From contig JAVEDG010000006.1 in NCBI GenBank assembly GCA_030841245.1, positions 1 through 11,201 on the forward strand: DNA of 11,201 nucleotides. The letters run 5' to 3'. Shown here in pieces: positions 1 through 6,477 of this stretch. Source of the stretch: Actinomycetota bacterium (GTDB lineage Bacteria > Actinomycetota > Actinomycetes > JACCUZ01). Made by a program: the position numbers and the translations under genes. Under the pieces are notes generated by a model, which was not told the DNA's origin, did not search any database, and saw nothing but the letters and a program-made list of their open reading frames with translations. How positions within the stretch are numbered: the first letter of the stretch is position 1; each line of letters opens with the position of its first letter.

Positions 1-201
1 CAGCCCGAGGCTCGGCAGCCACGAGACGTCCGTCGTCGGGCGCACCGCGGTCGCCCACACGGCCACGCCGGTGGTGAGCGCGGCCACCGCCGTGCCGCCG
101 CGCACCGCGAACCGGTCGGCGATGCCGGACGGCAGCAGCAGGAGCACCAGCGCGCCGGCCAGGGGGGACCCGAGCAGCAGGGGCAGGATCATCGAGCTCA
201 C
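1..201 (-). CDS. nuoM: NADH-quinone oxidoreductase subunit M, 5' part only
   Basis: The first 67 codons of an antiporter-like membrane subunit of complex I; the rest lies beyond the left edge. The GTG start at 199-201 overlaps the nuoL stop as GTGA, the coupling used at most junctions of this operon. The visible product begins MSSMILPLLLGSPLAGALVL, a hydrophobic first transmembrane helix, and ends at the window edge with VSWLPSLGL, matching the (V)xWIPxLGI segment found near the NuoM amino terminus. NuoM is one of three Mrp-antiporter-related subunits forming the proton-pumping distal arm. The call rests on gene order (after nuoL) plus this short match; the conserved Glu and Lys channel residues are outside the window. 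A second internal ATG at codon 4 is possible, but the overlap favours GTG. Confidence 0.85.
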   Translation of the reverse strand, partial: MSSMILPLLLGSPLAGALVLLLLPSGIADRFAVRGGTAVAALTTGVAVWATAVRPTTDVSWLPSLGL

Positions 202-2048
202 GTCAGGGTCACCAGCCCGACGGTGAGCAGGACGACTCCGGCGAGCAGCCCGGTCAGGTACGCCTGGACGTTGCCGGCCTGCGCCCGGCGCAGCACACCG
301 GCCAGGCGGGTCGCGGACGTGCCCGATCCGACGGCAGCGGCATCGACCACGCCGGTGTCGACCAGGCCCACCGCCCTGGCCAGCGCACGAGTCGGGCGGA
401 CCGCGACCCGGTCGTAGAACGAGTCGACGTAGAACGCGTCGACGAGCACACCGCGCCATCGGGCGAGCACCAGCGTCGGGTCGACCCCGGGCTCGCGGCG
501 CCAGGCCAGCACGACCACACCGGCGCCGGCCGCTGCGAACAGCACGGAGAGCACCGACGTGAGCAGGCCGACGTGCGCCTCGCCCGGTACGCCGAGGTGC
601 TCGCCCAGCCATCCCGCGTCCAGGCCGACGAGCCCGAGGGCCGCCGCGGGTACCGCGAGGCCCACGAGCGGCCAGGTCATGGCGCGAGAGGGCTCGTGCG
701 CTGCGACCGGGCTGCGTGGTGCCCCGAAGAAGGTGAGCAGCCACATCCGTGTGACGTACGCCGCGGTGACGGCGACCGTGACGATGCCTGTGACGAGCAC
801 CAGCCACCCGGCCCACGAGGCCACCGGGCCGTGGTGGCGCGCGGCGTCCTCGGCCGCACCGAGCACCGCCTCCTTGGAGAAGAACCCGGACAGCGGCGGG
901 ACGCCGACCAGGGCCCCCAGCCCGATCGTCATCGTCGCGAAGGTCAGCGGCATCGGCCGTCGCAGGCCGCCCATGTCCGGCATCAGGTTGGTGCCGACCG
1001 CGTGGATCACCGAGCCGGCGGCGAGGAAGAGCAGCGCCTTGAATGCGGCGTGAGTGAGCAGGTGGAACCCGGCCGCAGCCGCCGATCCGACCGCGAGCCC
1101 CGCCAGCATGTAGGCGAGCTGGCTCACCGTGGAGTAGGCGAGCACCCGTTTGATGTCGTCCTGCGCGAGCCCGGCGAGCGCCGCGCCCAGCATCGTGACC
1201 GAGGCGATCACCGCCATGACAGCGAGCGTGGCGGGGGCGGCGAGGAACACGGGATAGAGCCGCGCGACGAGGTAGATGCCGGCAGCGACCATCGTGGCCG
1301 CGTGGATCAGCGCGCTGATCGGTGTCGGTCCGGCCATCGCGTCGGGCAGCCACGTGTGCAGCGGGAACTGGGCCGACTTGCCGACGACGCCGCAGAGCAG
1401 CAGCAGCGTGGCGACCGTCGCCGTCGTGGTGGACAGCCCGCTCGCGCGCGCATCGACCGTCGAGATCGAGAACGTGCCGGCCGCGTGCGCAACGGTGAAG
1501 ATGCCGAACAGGAACCCGACGTCACCGATCCGGGTCACGACGAAGGCCTTGACCGCGCCGGCCCTGGCATCCTCCTGCTCCCAGTGGTGGCCGATCAGGA
1601 AGTAGGAGCAGACACCCATGACCTCCCAGCCGACGAGCAGCACCATGAGGTCGTCGGCGAAGACGACGAGCAGCATCGCGGAGGTGAAGAGCGACACGAA
1701 CGCGGCGTACGACGAGTAGCGCGGGTCCCCCTTGAGGTACGCCGTGGAGTAGACCTGCACGGCGAACGCGACCACGCCGACAGCGCACGACACGAGAGCG
1801 GCCAGCCCGTCGACGTGCAGGTCGATGCCGATCGGGAACGTCCCCGTCGGCACCCTGCCGACGTGCAGCCCGTCGGACAGCGCAGTGTCGGTCGAGGCTC
1901 GCACCGCCAGCACAGCCGTCGCGACGAGGGCGACGGCCGCGCCGGACACGGCGACCGGGACGGGGCTGCGCGGCGACCGCTTGCCCAGCGCGAGACCGAC
2001 CAGGGCTGCCAGGAACGGCGCCAGGACTGCCCCGACCACCAGCGTCAC
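198..2048 (-). CDS. nuoL: NADH-quinone oxidoreductase subunit L (proton-translocating antiporter-like subunit)
   Basis: A 616-residue polytopic membrane protein, close to the usual NuoL length (about 613 in E. coli). NuoL is the most distal antiporter-like subunit of the complex I membrane arm. The sequence shows the expected features: LLVGWEVMGVCSYFLIGHHW around 137-156, with Glu142 in the position of the essential TM5 glutamate; Lys224 in VVGKSAQFPLHTWLPDAMAG; and His249 in ALIHAATMVAAGIY. The carboxy-terminal part continues as hydrophobic helices to LLTVGLVTLT, so the long lateral-helix region seems present rather than truncated. I chose the GTG at 2046-2048 because it overlaps the nuoK stop (GTGA) and gives the usual short hydrophobic start; the reading frame stays open upstream, but inside nuoK. 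All pumping residues look intact, arguing for a working proton channel. Confidence 0.96.
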   Translation of the reverse strand: MTLVVGAVLAPFLAALVGLALGKRSPRSPVPVAVSGAAVALVATAVLAVRASTDTALSDGLHVGRVPTGTFPIGIDLHVDGLAALVSCAVGVVAFAVQVYSTAYLKGDPRYSSYAAFVSLFTSAMLLVVFADDLMVLLVGWEVMGVCSYFLIGHHWEQEDARAGAVKAFVVTRIGDVGFLFGIFTVAHAAGTFSISTVDARASGLSTTTATVATLLLLCGVVGKSAQFPLHTWLPDAMAGPTPISALIHAATMVAAGIYLVARLYPVFLAAPATLAVMAVIASVTMLGAALAGLAQDDIKRVLAYSTVSQLAYMLAGLAVGSAAAAGFHLLTHAAFKALLFLAAGSVIHAVGTNLMPDMGGLRRPMPLTFATMTIGLGALVGVPPLSGFFSKEAVLGAAEDAARHHGPVASWAGWLVLVTGIVTVAVTAAYVTRMWLLTFFGAPRSPVAAHEPSRAMTWPLVGLAVPAAALGLVGLDAGWLGEHLGVPGEAHVGLLTSVLSVLFAAAGAGVVVLAWRREPGVDPTLVLARWRGVLVDAFYVDSFYDRVAVRPTRALARAVGLVDTGVVDAAAVGSGTSATRLAGVLRRAQAGNVQAYLTGLLAGVVLLTVGLVTLT

Positions 2049-2422
2049 GAGGTGACCGCCGGTTCGGTGCCGCCGTCCGTCCCGCTCTCGCCGAGTCGCC
2101 CGGCCGGCGCCAGGTCCTGCTCGCGCAGGTCGCGCAGCTCGTCGAGCGCCGCAGTGGCGCGGTTGCGGAACACGAGCAGGATGATCGCCAGTCCGAGCCC
2201 GATCTCCGCGGCGGCGATGGTGATGACGAAGAGCGTGAAGACCTGGCCGGCGAGCAGCCGGTCGCGCAGCCACACGTCGAACGCCACCAGGTTGAGGTTC
2301 ACCGCGTTGAGCATCAGCTCGACGGCCATCAGCACGAGGATCGCGTTCCGCCGCGCCAGCACGCCATAGATGCCGATCGAGAAGAGCAGGGCGGCGAGCA
2401 GCACCGGGAGCAGCAAGGGCAT
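2045..2422 (-). CDS. nuoK: NADH-quinone oxidoreductase subunit K
   Basis: A 125-residue protein with three transmembrane helices in the first about 86 residues. NuoK (MrpC-like) lies in the membrane arm next to NuoJ and NuoN. The two conserved buried glutamates are visible: Glu35 in LMAVELMLNAVNLNL and Glu73 in TIAAAEIGLGLAI, corresponding to Glu36 and Glu72 of E. coli. The body is normal but there is a hydrophilic tail of about 30 residues after FRNRATAAL, making it longer than the usual 99-101 residues. The ATG at 2420-2422 overlaps the nuoJ stop (ATGA); the only GGAG upstream is about 14 bases away, so translational coupling to nuoJ is likely. The gene overlaps nuoL by four bases. Confidence 0.95.
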   Translation of the reverse strand: MPLLLPVLLAALLFSIGIYGVLARRNAILVLMAVELMLNAVNLNLVAFDVWLRDRLLAGQVFTLFVITIAAAEIGLGLAIILLVFRNRATAALDELRDLREQDLAPAGRLGESGTDGGTEPAVTS

Positions 2423-2955
2423 CAGGTGACGCCCCGCTCCGCGGGCTCTGACACATCGCGCCGCGAGAGCACGATCGCCCCGACCAGCGCGGCCAGCAGC
2501 AGCACCGACAGGACCTCGAACGGCAGCACCCAGTCGCGGAACAGGGCCGCCCCCACAGCGCTCGAGTGCCCGCGCGGCCGGTCGGTCTCCAGGGCGATGT
2601 GCTCACCACGGAAGGCGTCGACCAGCGAAACGACGAGCACACCGGCAGTGGCGCCAGCGACCACCGCCGCGGCAAGACGCTGAGCCATCGATGCGTCGAG
2701 ATCGACCGACGCACCGATCGGAGCCCGGGTCAGCATCAGGCCGAACAGCAGCAGCACCACGACCGCACCGATGTAGATCAGCACCTGCACCCAGGCGACG
2801 AACTCGGCCGACAGCAGCAGGTAGCAGCCCGCCACCGCACCGAGGGTGACGACGAGCCACAGCGCCGCGTGGACCATCTGGCGAGTGGTGACGACCAACA
2901 GCGCCGAACCAGTAGCGACCACCCCGAGCAGGCCGAACAGCACCTCGACGGTCAC
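2422..2955 (-). CDS. nuoJ: NADH-quinone oxidoreductase subunit J
   Basis: A 177-residue membrane protein with about five hydrophobic helices, near the usual length (184 in E. coli). NuoJ (ND6) carries the mobile TM3 that couples quinone reduction to proton pumping. The segment EFVAWVQVLIYIGAVVVLLL matches the conserved NuoJ TM3 with its small-residue and Tyr-containing core, followed by FGLMLTR. A hydrophilic loop (about residues 112-140) precedes the last helix. The frame remains open upstream, but the GTG at 2953-2955 overlaps the nuoI stop (GTGA) and gives a product starting VTVEVLFGLLG, as expected. Gene order I-J-K-L is the standard complex I order. Confidence 0.94.
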   Translation of the reverse strand: MTVEVLFGLLGVVATGSALLVVTTRQMVHAALWLVVTLGAVAGCYLLLSAEFVAWVQVLIYIGAVVVLLLFGLMLTRAPIGASVDLDASMAQRLAAAVVAGATAGVLVVSLVDAFRGEHIALETDRPRGHSSAVGAALFRDWVLPFEVLSVLLLAALVGAIVLSRRDVSEPAERGVT

Positions 2956-3542
2956 GTGTCGACCGCCGGCTCGTCGCCACCGCTGGGGGCCGCGTCGGGC
3001 TTGGCTGCGTCGGGGCTCGCCGCGTCGGTCGCCTCGGCCCGGTCCGCCGACTTGCGGGCCGCGTCGACCTCCTTCGCGCGGGCACCGTGCGGGTCGTCGG
3101 CCGGGGGCGCCGGGACCGTGGCCATCCACTCACCGAGGCGGCCCTTCTCGTGGGTCATGTCGCGGATGTCGAGCTCGGCGTACTCGAACTCCGGGGTCCA
3201 GAACAAGGCGTCGAACGGGCACACCTCGATGCAGATCCCGCAGTACATGCACAGCGAGAAGTCGATCGCGAAGCGGTCCAGGACGTTGCGCGCGCGCTCG
3301 CGTCCACCGGGCGGCGCGGGGATCGTCTCCTTGTGCGAGTCGATGTAGATGCACCAGTCCGGGCACTCGCGCGCGCACAGCATGCAGACCGTGCAGTTCT
3401 CCTCCATCAGCGCGATGACTCCGCGGCTCCGTGGCGGGAGCTCGGGCTTGACGTCGGGGTACTGCGCGGTCACCGACCGCCGCGTCATGGTGCGCAGAGT
3501 CACCGCGAGACCCTTCGCCAGACCGCTGCCGGGAAATGCCAC
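2952..3542 (-). CDS. nuoI: NADH-quinone oxidoreductase subunit I (2x[4Fe-4S] ferredoxin-like)
   Basis: NuoI carries clusters N6a and N6b, which pass electrons to N2 in NuoB. In a 196-residue product both cluster motifs are complete: Cys50-x2-Cys53-x2-Cys56-x3-Cys60-Pro and Cys98-x2-Cys101-x2-Cys104-x3-Cys108-Pro. An additional Cys64 follows the first motif (CPDWC). I chose GTG at 3540-3542, giving VAFPGSGLAKGLAVTLRTM, which restores the amphipathic amino-terminal helix that anchors NuoI at the membrane; a GGAGG lies about 12 bases upstream. Starting at the later ATG (codon 20) would remove this helix. After residue 145 a low-complexity Ala/Asp/Lys/Pro-rich tail of about 50 residues carries PDAA-type repeats; this is not part of the usual fold. 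Unlike other genes here it does not overlap its upstream neighbour: 137 bp separate it from the cupin gene. With NuoG absent, NuoI is the likely electron entry point of this complex (inference). Confidence 0.93.
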   Translation of the reverse strand: MAFPGSGLAKGLAVTLRTMTRRSVTAQYPDVKPELPPRSRGVIALMEENCTVCMLCARECPDWCIYIDSHKETIPAPPGGRERARNVLDRFAIDFSLCMYCGICIEVCPFDALFWTPEFEYAELDIRDMTHEKGRLGEWMATVPAPPADDPHGARAKEVDAARKSADRAEATDAASPDAAKPDAAPSGGDEPAVDT

Positions 3543-3604
3543 CGACTGCCACCGCCTCCAGCTCGACGGGCACACCCGCCGCGGGTGCGGGGCCAGGCTA
3601 TTGG

Positions 3605-3638
3605 ACCCGCCCCGTCGTGGGGGTGAGCCGGGGCGGGT
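3605..3638 (-). terminator. GC-rich perfect hairpin downstream of the cupin gene (possible terminator or processing site)
   Basis: A perfect 10-bp inverted repeat, ACCCGCCCCG (3605-3614) and CGGGGCGGGT (3629-3638), with a 14-base loop. It begins 41 bases after the cupin stop codon and ends 62 bases before the nuoI start, in the only long gap of the operon. In RNA it would be a very stable stem, but no U-tract follows on either strand, so it is not a classical intrinsic terminator. Actinobacterial terminators often lack a U-tract, and an attenuator or an mRNA-processing stem that changes nuoI-M expression relative to nuoA-H is equally possible. Confidence 0.45.
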
Positions 3639-3679
3639 AGCACCAAAAGGCGGATGCAACTCCAGCGAGCGACCGCCGG

Positions 3680-4216
3680 CTACCTGGGGAGCCGCGGATA
3701 GCCCAGCAGCCGCCCGAGCAGGTCGAGGGCAGCAAAGACCGGCCGCTGGAGGGCGACCGGCGGACCGGCGAGGTACACGTCGTACGCGCGGCCGAGCTGT
3801 CCCATCCGCACCACGTTGGCGACACCCTTGTCGTTGACCTTGCCGTCCCTGGCCAGGGCGAAGAAGCTCTCGAAGAACAGCTCGGTGGCAAGCGCCGGCG
3901 TGAACAGGACAGCCACGCGGGCCCCGTCGCCCCCGGCCGGCGCCCAGGCGTGTGGCGTTCCCGCCGGCACCGCGACGGTGGCCCCCGGCTCGAGCACCGT
4001 CGTCGCGGATCCGCTGCTGAACCGCAGCGCCCCGGCCAGGACGGTGAAGCGCTCCTCCTGGCGGGCGTGGACGTGCTTGAGGGGCAGGAACGCACCGGGG
4101 GCCAGCTCCAGCTCGACCTCGAGCTCGGCGCCGCCCGTGTCGTCGCGGGTGCGGCGGAAGGTCATCCGTTCCCCGGTCACCGGGTTCTCGATGACCTCGC
4201 CCGCTCGTGCCACCAC
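3680..4216 (-). CDS. Cupin domain protein of unknown role, embedded in the nuo operon
   Basis: A 178-residue protein with one cupin beta-barrel in its first about 110 residues. Motif 1 is clear: Gly41, then His48-Val-His50, Glu54/Glu55 and Gly62, fitting G(X)5HXH(X)3-4E(X)6G with a small offset. Motif 2 is seen at GATVAVPAGTPHAW, with His89 as the fourth ligand; the usual final Asn is replaced by Pro93. A mononuclear metal site is therefore likely. The carboxy-terminal third (from about residue 110) is helical, with FFESFFALARDGK and a final LLGRLLGYPRLPR. I cannot assign an enzymatic reaction; it could be a metal-dependent enzyme, a small-molecule sensor or an assembly factor. The GTG start at 4214-4216 is preceded at five bases by GGAGAGG. 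It is no complex I subunit in any family I know, yet is co-directional between nuoH and nuoI and bracketed by inverted repeats. Confidence 0.88.
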   Translation of the reverse strand: MVARAGEVIENPVTGERMTFRRTRDDTGGAELEVELELAPGAFLPLKHVHARQEERFTVLAGALRFSSGSATTVLEPGATVAVPAGTPHAWAPAGGDGARVAVLFTPALATELFFESFFALARDGKVNDKGVANVVRMGQLGRAYDVYLAGPPVALQRPVFAALDLLGRLLGYPRLPR

Positions 4217-4221
4217 GACCG

Positions 4222-4228
4222 CCTCTCC
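4222..4228 (-). promoter_or_regulatory. Ribosome binding site of the cupin gene
   Basis: GGAGAGG on the minus strand, five bases before the GTG at 4214-4216. This purine-rich match fixes the GTG as the start and shows that the cupin gene is translated independently, unlike the overlap-coupled nuo genes around it. Confidence 0.6.
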
Positions 4229-4250
4229 ACGCAGAGTTCCGTGTGCTTCC

Positions 4251-4266
4251 TCGCCCGGCCGGGCGA
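4251..4266. repeat. 16-bp perfect palindrome between nuoH and the cupin gene
   Basis: TCGCCCGGCCGGGCGA is its own reverse complement across all 16 bases. It lies 7 bases after the nuoH stop and about 34 bases before the cupin start. As RNA it forms a 6-bp stem with a GGCC loop and no U-tract after it; as DNA it could be a binding site for a dimeric regulator. Its GC-only core makes chance formation more likely than in average-composition DNA. It mirrors the hairpin on the other side of the cupin gene. Confidence 0.5.
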
Positions 4267-4273
4267 CGAAGGT

Positions 4274-5242
4274 TCAGCCGAGCGCGACCCGCACCACGCC
4301 GGTCACCGCGAGCTGGAGGAGTGCGAGCGGCACCAGCCCCTGCCAGGCCAGCCGCTGGAGCTGGTCCTCGCGCAGCCGTGGGTAGGCGACCCGGACCCAG
4401 ATCACCACGAAGGACAGGGCGAGGGTCTTGACCAGCGTCCAGAGCCAGCCGAGCTGGTCGGGGAAGGGTCCGTGCCAGCCGCCGAGGAACAGCACCGTGG
4501 TGAGCGCGCACAGCACCACGATCCCGGCGTACTCGGCGAGCAGGAACAGTGCGAAGCGCAGGCCGGTGTACTCCGTGTAGGCCCCGAAGATGATCTCGGA
4601 GTCCGCGACCGGCATGTCGAAGGGCGGGCGCTGCAGCTCGGCGAGGCCGGCGACGAAGAAGACGGCTGCCCCCGGGAGCTGCCAGAGCAGCCACCACGGG
4701 TTCCATGCGGCCACGATGCCCGGCAGCGACAGCGTCCCGGCGGCCATCGCCGCCGACGCGGCGGCCAGGATGAAGGGGAGCTCGTAGGCCATCAGCTGGG
4801 CGGCGGTGCGGAGCCCACCCAGCAGCGAGAACTTGTTCGCGCTCGCCCAGCCCGCCATCAGCGTCCCGAGCACGCCGACCGCCATCACCGCCAGAACAAC
4901 GAACAGGCCGGCGTCGAGAGCCTGGCCGACCTGGTTGCCCGGCCCGACCGGGATCGCGACGAGCACGACCAGGTACGGGATCAACGCGACCGCGGGAGCG
5001 ATCTTGAAGACGACCCGGTCCGCGGCCGCCGGGACGATGTCCTCCTTCTGCGCGAACTTCACGCCGTCGGCCACCAGCTGGGCCCAGCCGTGGAACCCGC
5101 CGGCGTACATCGGGCCGAGTCGTGACTGCATGTGCGCCATCGCCTTGTGCTCGGTCTGCCCGACGAGCAGCGGAAGGGTCAGGAAGACGACCAGGACGCC
5201 GACGACGCGCGCCGCCGCCTCGAGCACGTCGCTCACCGTCAT
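4274..5242 (-). CDS. nuoH: NADH-quinone oxidoreductase subunit H
   Basis: A 322-residue, roughly eight-helix membrane protein of normal length (E. coli 325). NuoH (ND1) forms much of the quinone-access tunnel and the link between peripheral and membrane arms. Recognisable segments are VADGVKFAQKEDIVP (about 57-71), AYELPFILA (152-160) and the most conserved loop AELQRPPFDMPVADSEIIFG (201-220) followed by AYTEYTGLRF. These retain the acidic residues of the E-channel. The first conserved loop is unusual: the family's ERK...RLGPNRVGP reads EHK...RLGPMYAGG here, so the NRVGP segment is replaced. ATG at 5240-5242 overlaps the nuoC stop (ATGA). In a complete operon nuoD, E, F and G would lie between nuoC and nuoH; here they are directly joined. 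Confidence 0.95.
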   Translation of the reverse strand: MTVSDVLEAAARVVGVLVVFLTLPLLVGQTEHKAMAHMQSRLGPMYAGGFHGWAQLVADGVKFAQKEDIVPAAADRVVFKIAPAVALIPYLVVLVAIPVGPGNQVGQALDAGLFVVLAVMAVGVLGTLMAGWASANKFSLLGGLRTAAQLMAYELPFILAAASAAMAAGTLSLPGIVAAWNPWWLLWQLPGAAVFFVAGLAELQRPPFDMPVADSEIIFGAYTEYTGLRFALFLLAEYAGIVVLCALTTVLFLGGWHGPFPDQLGWLWTLVKTLALSFVVIWVRVAYPRLREDQLQRLAWQGLVPLALLQLAVTGVVRVALG

Positions 5243-5865
5243 GGCGGGTCCGGTGGTGCCTCGACGGCCGCACCGGAGGGCGGGTGCGGGCCCCATTCCG
5301 CCGGGTCGGGTACGCCAGGGGGCCGCGTCTTGCGGCGGCTGGGCGAGCCGGCGCCGTCGGCGTCGGACTCCCCCGGCTCCTTGGCGCCCGGCCAGGGCTT
5401 CGCGGCCCGCGCGGCGAGCACGAACTCCTTGCGGAGGGGGTGGCCCTCGAAGCCGTCCGGCAGCAGCAGCGGAACGAGGTGCGGATGGCCGTCGAAGTCG
5501 ACGCCGAACATCTCGAAGGTCTCTCGTTCGTGCCAGGACGCGCCGGCATAGACACCGGTGAGAGTGGCCAGGCGCGGCTCGGCCGCAGGCACCCGGGTGC
5601 GGACCAGCAGGTGCTCGCGCCGCGGGACGGACCAGACGTGGGCCACCACGTCGAACCCGGGGCGATCGGCGTCGTCGAGCTGGTCGACCGCGGTGAGCCA
5701 GTCGAAGTAGGTGAAGCCGAGCTCGTCGCGGGCAACGGTCAGGGCCGGCTGCCAGTCGGCCGGCATGACGTCGACGGTGACCTGCCCGTGGGACTCCTCG
5801 GCGGTGGCCTGCGCGAAGCGCTCGGCCAGGGAACGTGCATGCGAGCCGACCGGTCCGGCGCTCAT
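5239..5865 (-). CDS. nuoC: NADH-quinone oxidoreductase subunit C (30-kDa subunit), not fused to NuoD
   Basis: A 208-residue hydrophilic protein of the peripheral arm. The 30-kDa subunit signature is seen at ASWHERETFEMFGVDFDGHP (about 109-128, with Glu113-Arg-Glu), followed by LVPLLLPDGFEGHPLRKEF, the usual end of the conserved domain. The length equals a stand-alone NuoC; there is no NuoD domain as in the fused NuoCD of enterobacteria. After about residue 158 the protein ends in a Pro/charged-rich tail of about 50 residues. ATG at 5863-5865 overlaps the nuoB stop (ATGA), and the stop codon overlaps the nuoH start. NuoC normally binds tightly to NuoD and NuoB, so this protein would need a NuoD partner encoded elsewhere, or must assemble without it. 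Confidence 0.94.
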   Translation of the reverse strand: MSAGPVGSHARSLAERFAQATAEESHGQVTVDVMPADWQPALTVARDELGFTYFDWLTAVDQLDDADRPGFDVVAHVWSVPRREHLLVRTRVPAAEPRLATLTGVYAGASWHERETFEMFGVDFDGHPHLVPLLLPDGFEGHPLRKEFVLAARAAKPWPGAKEPGESDADGAGSPSRRKTRPPGVPDPAEWGPHPPSGAAVEAPPDPP

Positions 5866-6440
5866 CGACCATCCGGGCGCAGCAGGTCCGTCGGGGTCGA
5901 CAGCACCGGGACCGTCTCGATCGGCCCGACGGGTGCGTGCGGGGTGTAGCGGTCAGCGAGCGACTCCGCCGCGATCTTCTGCTGGAGGCGCAGGATGCCC
6001 TGCAGCAGCGCCTCCGGCCGGGGCGGGCAGCCGGGCACGTAGACGTCCACCGGCACGATCTGGTCGACGCCCTTGGTGACGCAGTACGAGTCCCAGTAGG
6101 GGCCGCCCGAGTTGGAGCACGCGCCGAACGAGATGACGTACTTGGGCTCGGGCATCTGTTCGTACAGCCGCTTGACCGCCGGCGCCATCTTGTCGGTCAC
6201 CGTCCCCGACACCACCATCAGGTCGGCCTGGCGCGGACCGGGAGCGAACGGGATGACCCCGAGCCGGATGAAGTCGTGGCGCGACATCGAGGACGCGATG
6301 AACTCGATGGCGCAGCAGGCCAGCCCGAAGTTGAACACCCACAGGCTGTAGCGCCGGCCCCAGTTGAGGATCAGCCGCATCGGCTCGGGGGCCATCCGCT
6401 GCAACGGGCCGACCGTGGGGTGCGGTAGGTCGACGGTCAC
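5862..6440 (-). CDS. nuoB: NADH-quinone oxidoreductase subunit B (cluster N2 subunit)
   Basis: NuoB holds [4Fe-4S] cluster N2, the last electron carrier before the quinone. All four expected ligands of the 192-residue product are present: the tandem Cys42-Cys43 in FGLACCAIEF, Cys108 in SFGACSNSGGPY and Cys138 in VYVPGCPPRPE. The family's VPVDVYVPGCPPRPEALL segment is intact. The GTG start at 6438-6440 follows a G-rich GGGGGGAG a few bases upstream, 37 bp after the nuoA stop. Nothing marks it as degenerate, so the complex should be able to deliver electrons to quinone provided that a 49-kDa partner (NuoD) forms the other wall of the quinone site. Confidence 0.96.
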   Translation of the reverse strand: MTVDLPHPTVGPLQRMAPEPMRLILNWGRRYSLWVFNFGLACCAIEFIASSMSRHDFIRLGVIPFAPGPRQADLMVVSGTVTDKMAPAVKRLYEQMPEPKYVISFGACSNSGGPYWDSYCVTKGVDQIVPVDVYVPGCPPRPEALLQGILRLQQKIAAESLADRYTPHAPVGPIETVPVLSTPTDLLRPDGR

Positions 6441-6477
6441 GCGCTCCCCCCGTCGTACGTCGTGAAAGGGGACCGAT

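Noticed and set aside
573..2369. Very long plus-strand open frame opposite nuoL and nuoK (598 codons).
   Set aside because: Its product is an Arg/Gln/His-rich mix without domains; it mirrors the GC-rich third codon positions of the real genes on the other strand.
3130..3573. A small minus-strand ORF of 147 codons overlapping nuoI in another frame.
   Set aside because: It has no cysteine motif or domain, whereas the overlapping frame is an intact NuoI.
5200..5280. Possible remnant of nuoD-G between nuoC and nuoH.
   Set aside because: The two genes overlap by four bases and both termini look normal, so there is no room for a remnant.
2952..5735. One 927-codon minus-strand open frame that could be read as a giant fusion ending in NuoI.
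   Set aside because: Only the last 196 codons resemble a protein (NuoI). The rest runs out of frame through the cupin, nuoH and nuoC genes and has low-complexity Arg/Pro/Ala content.
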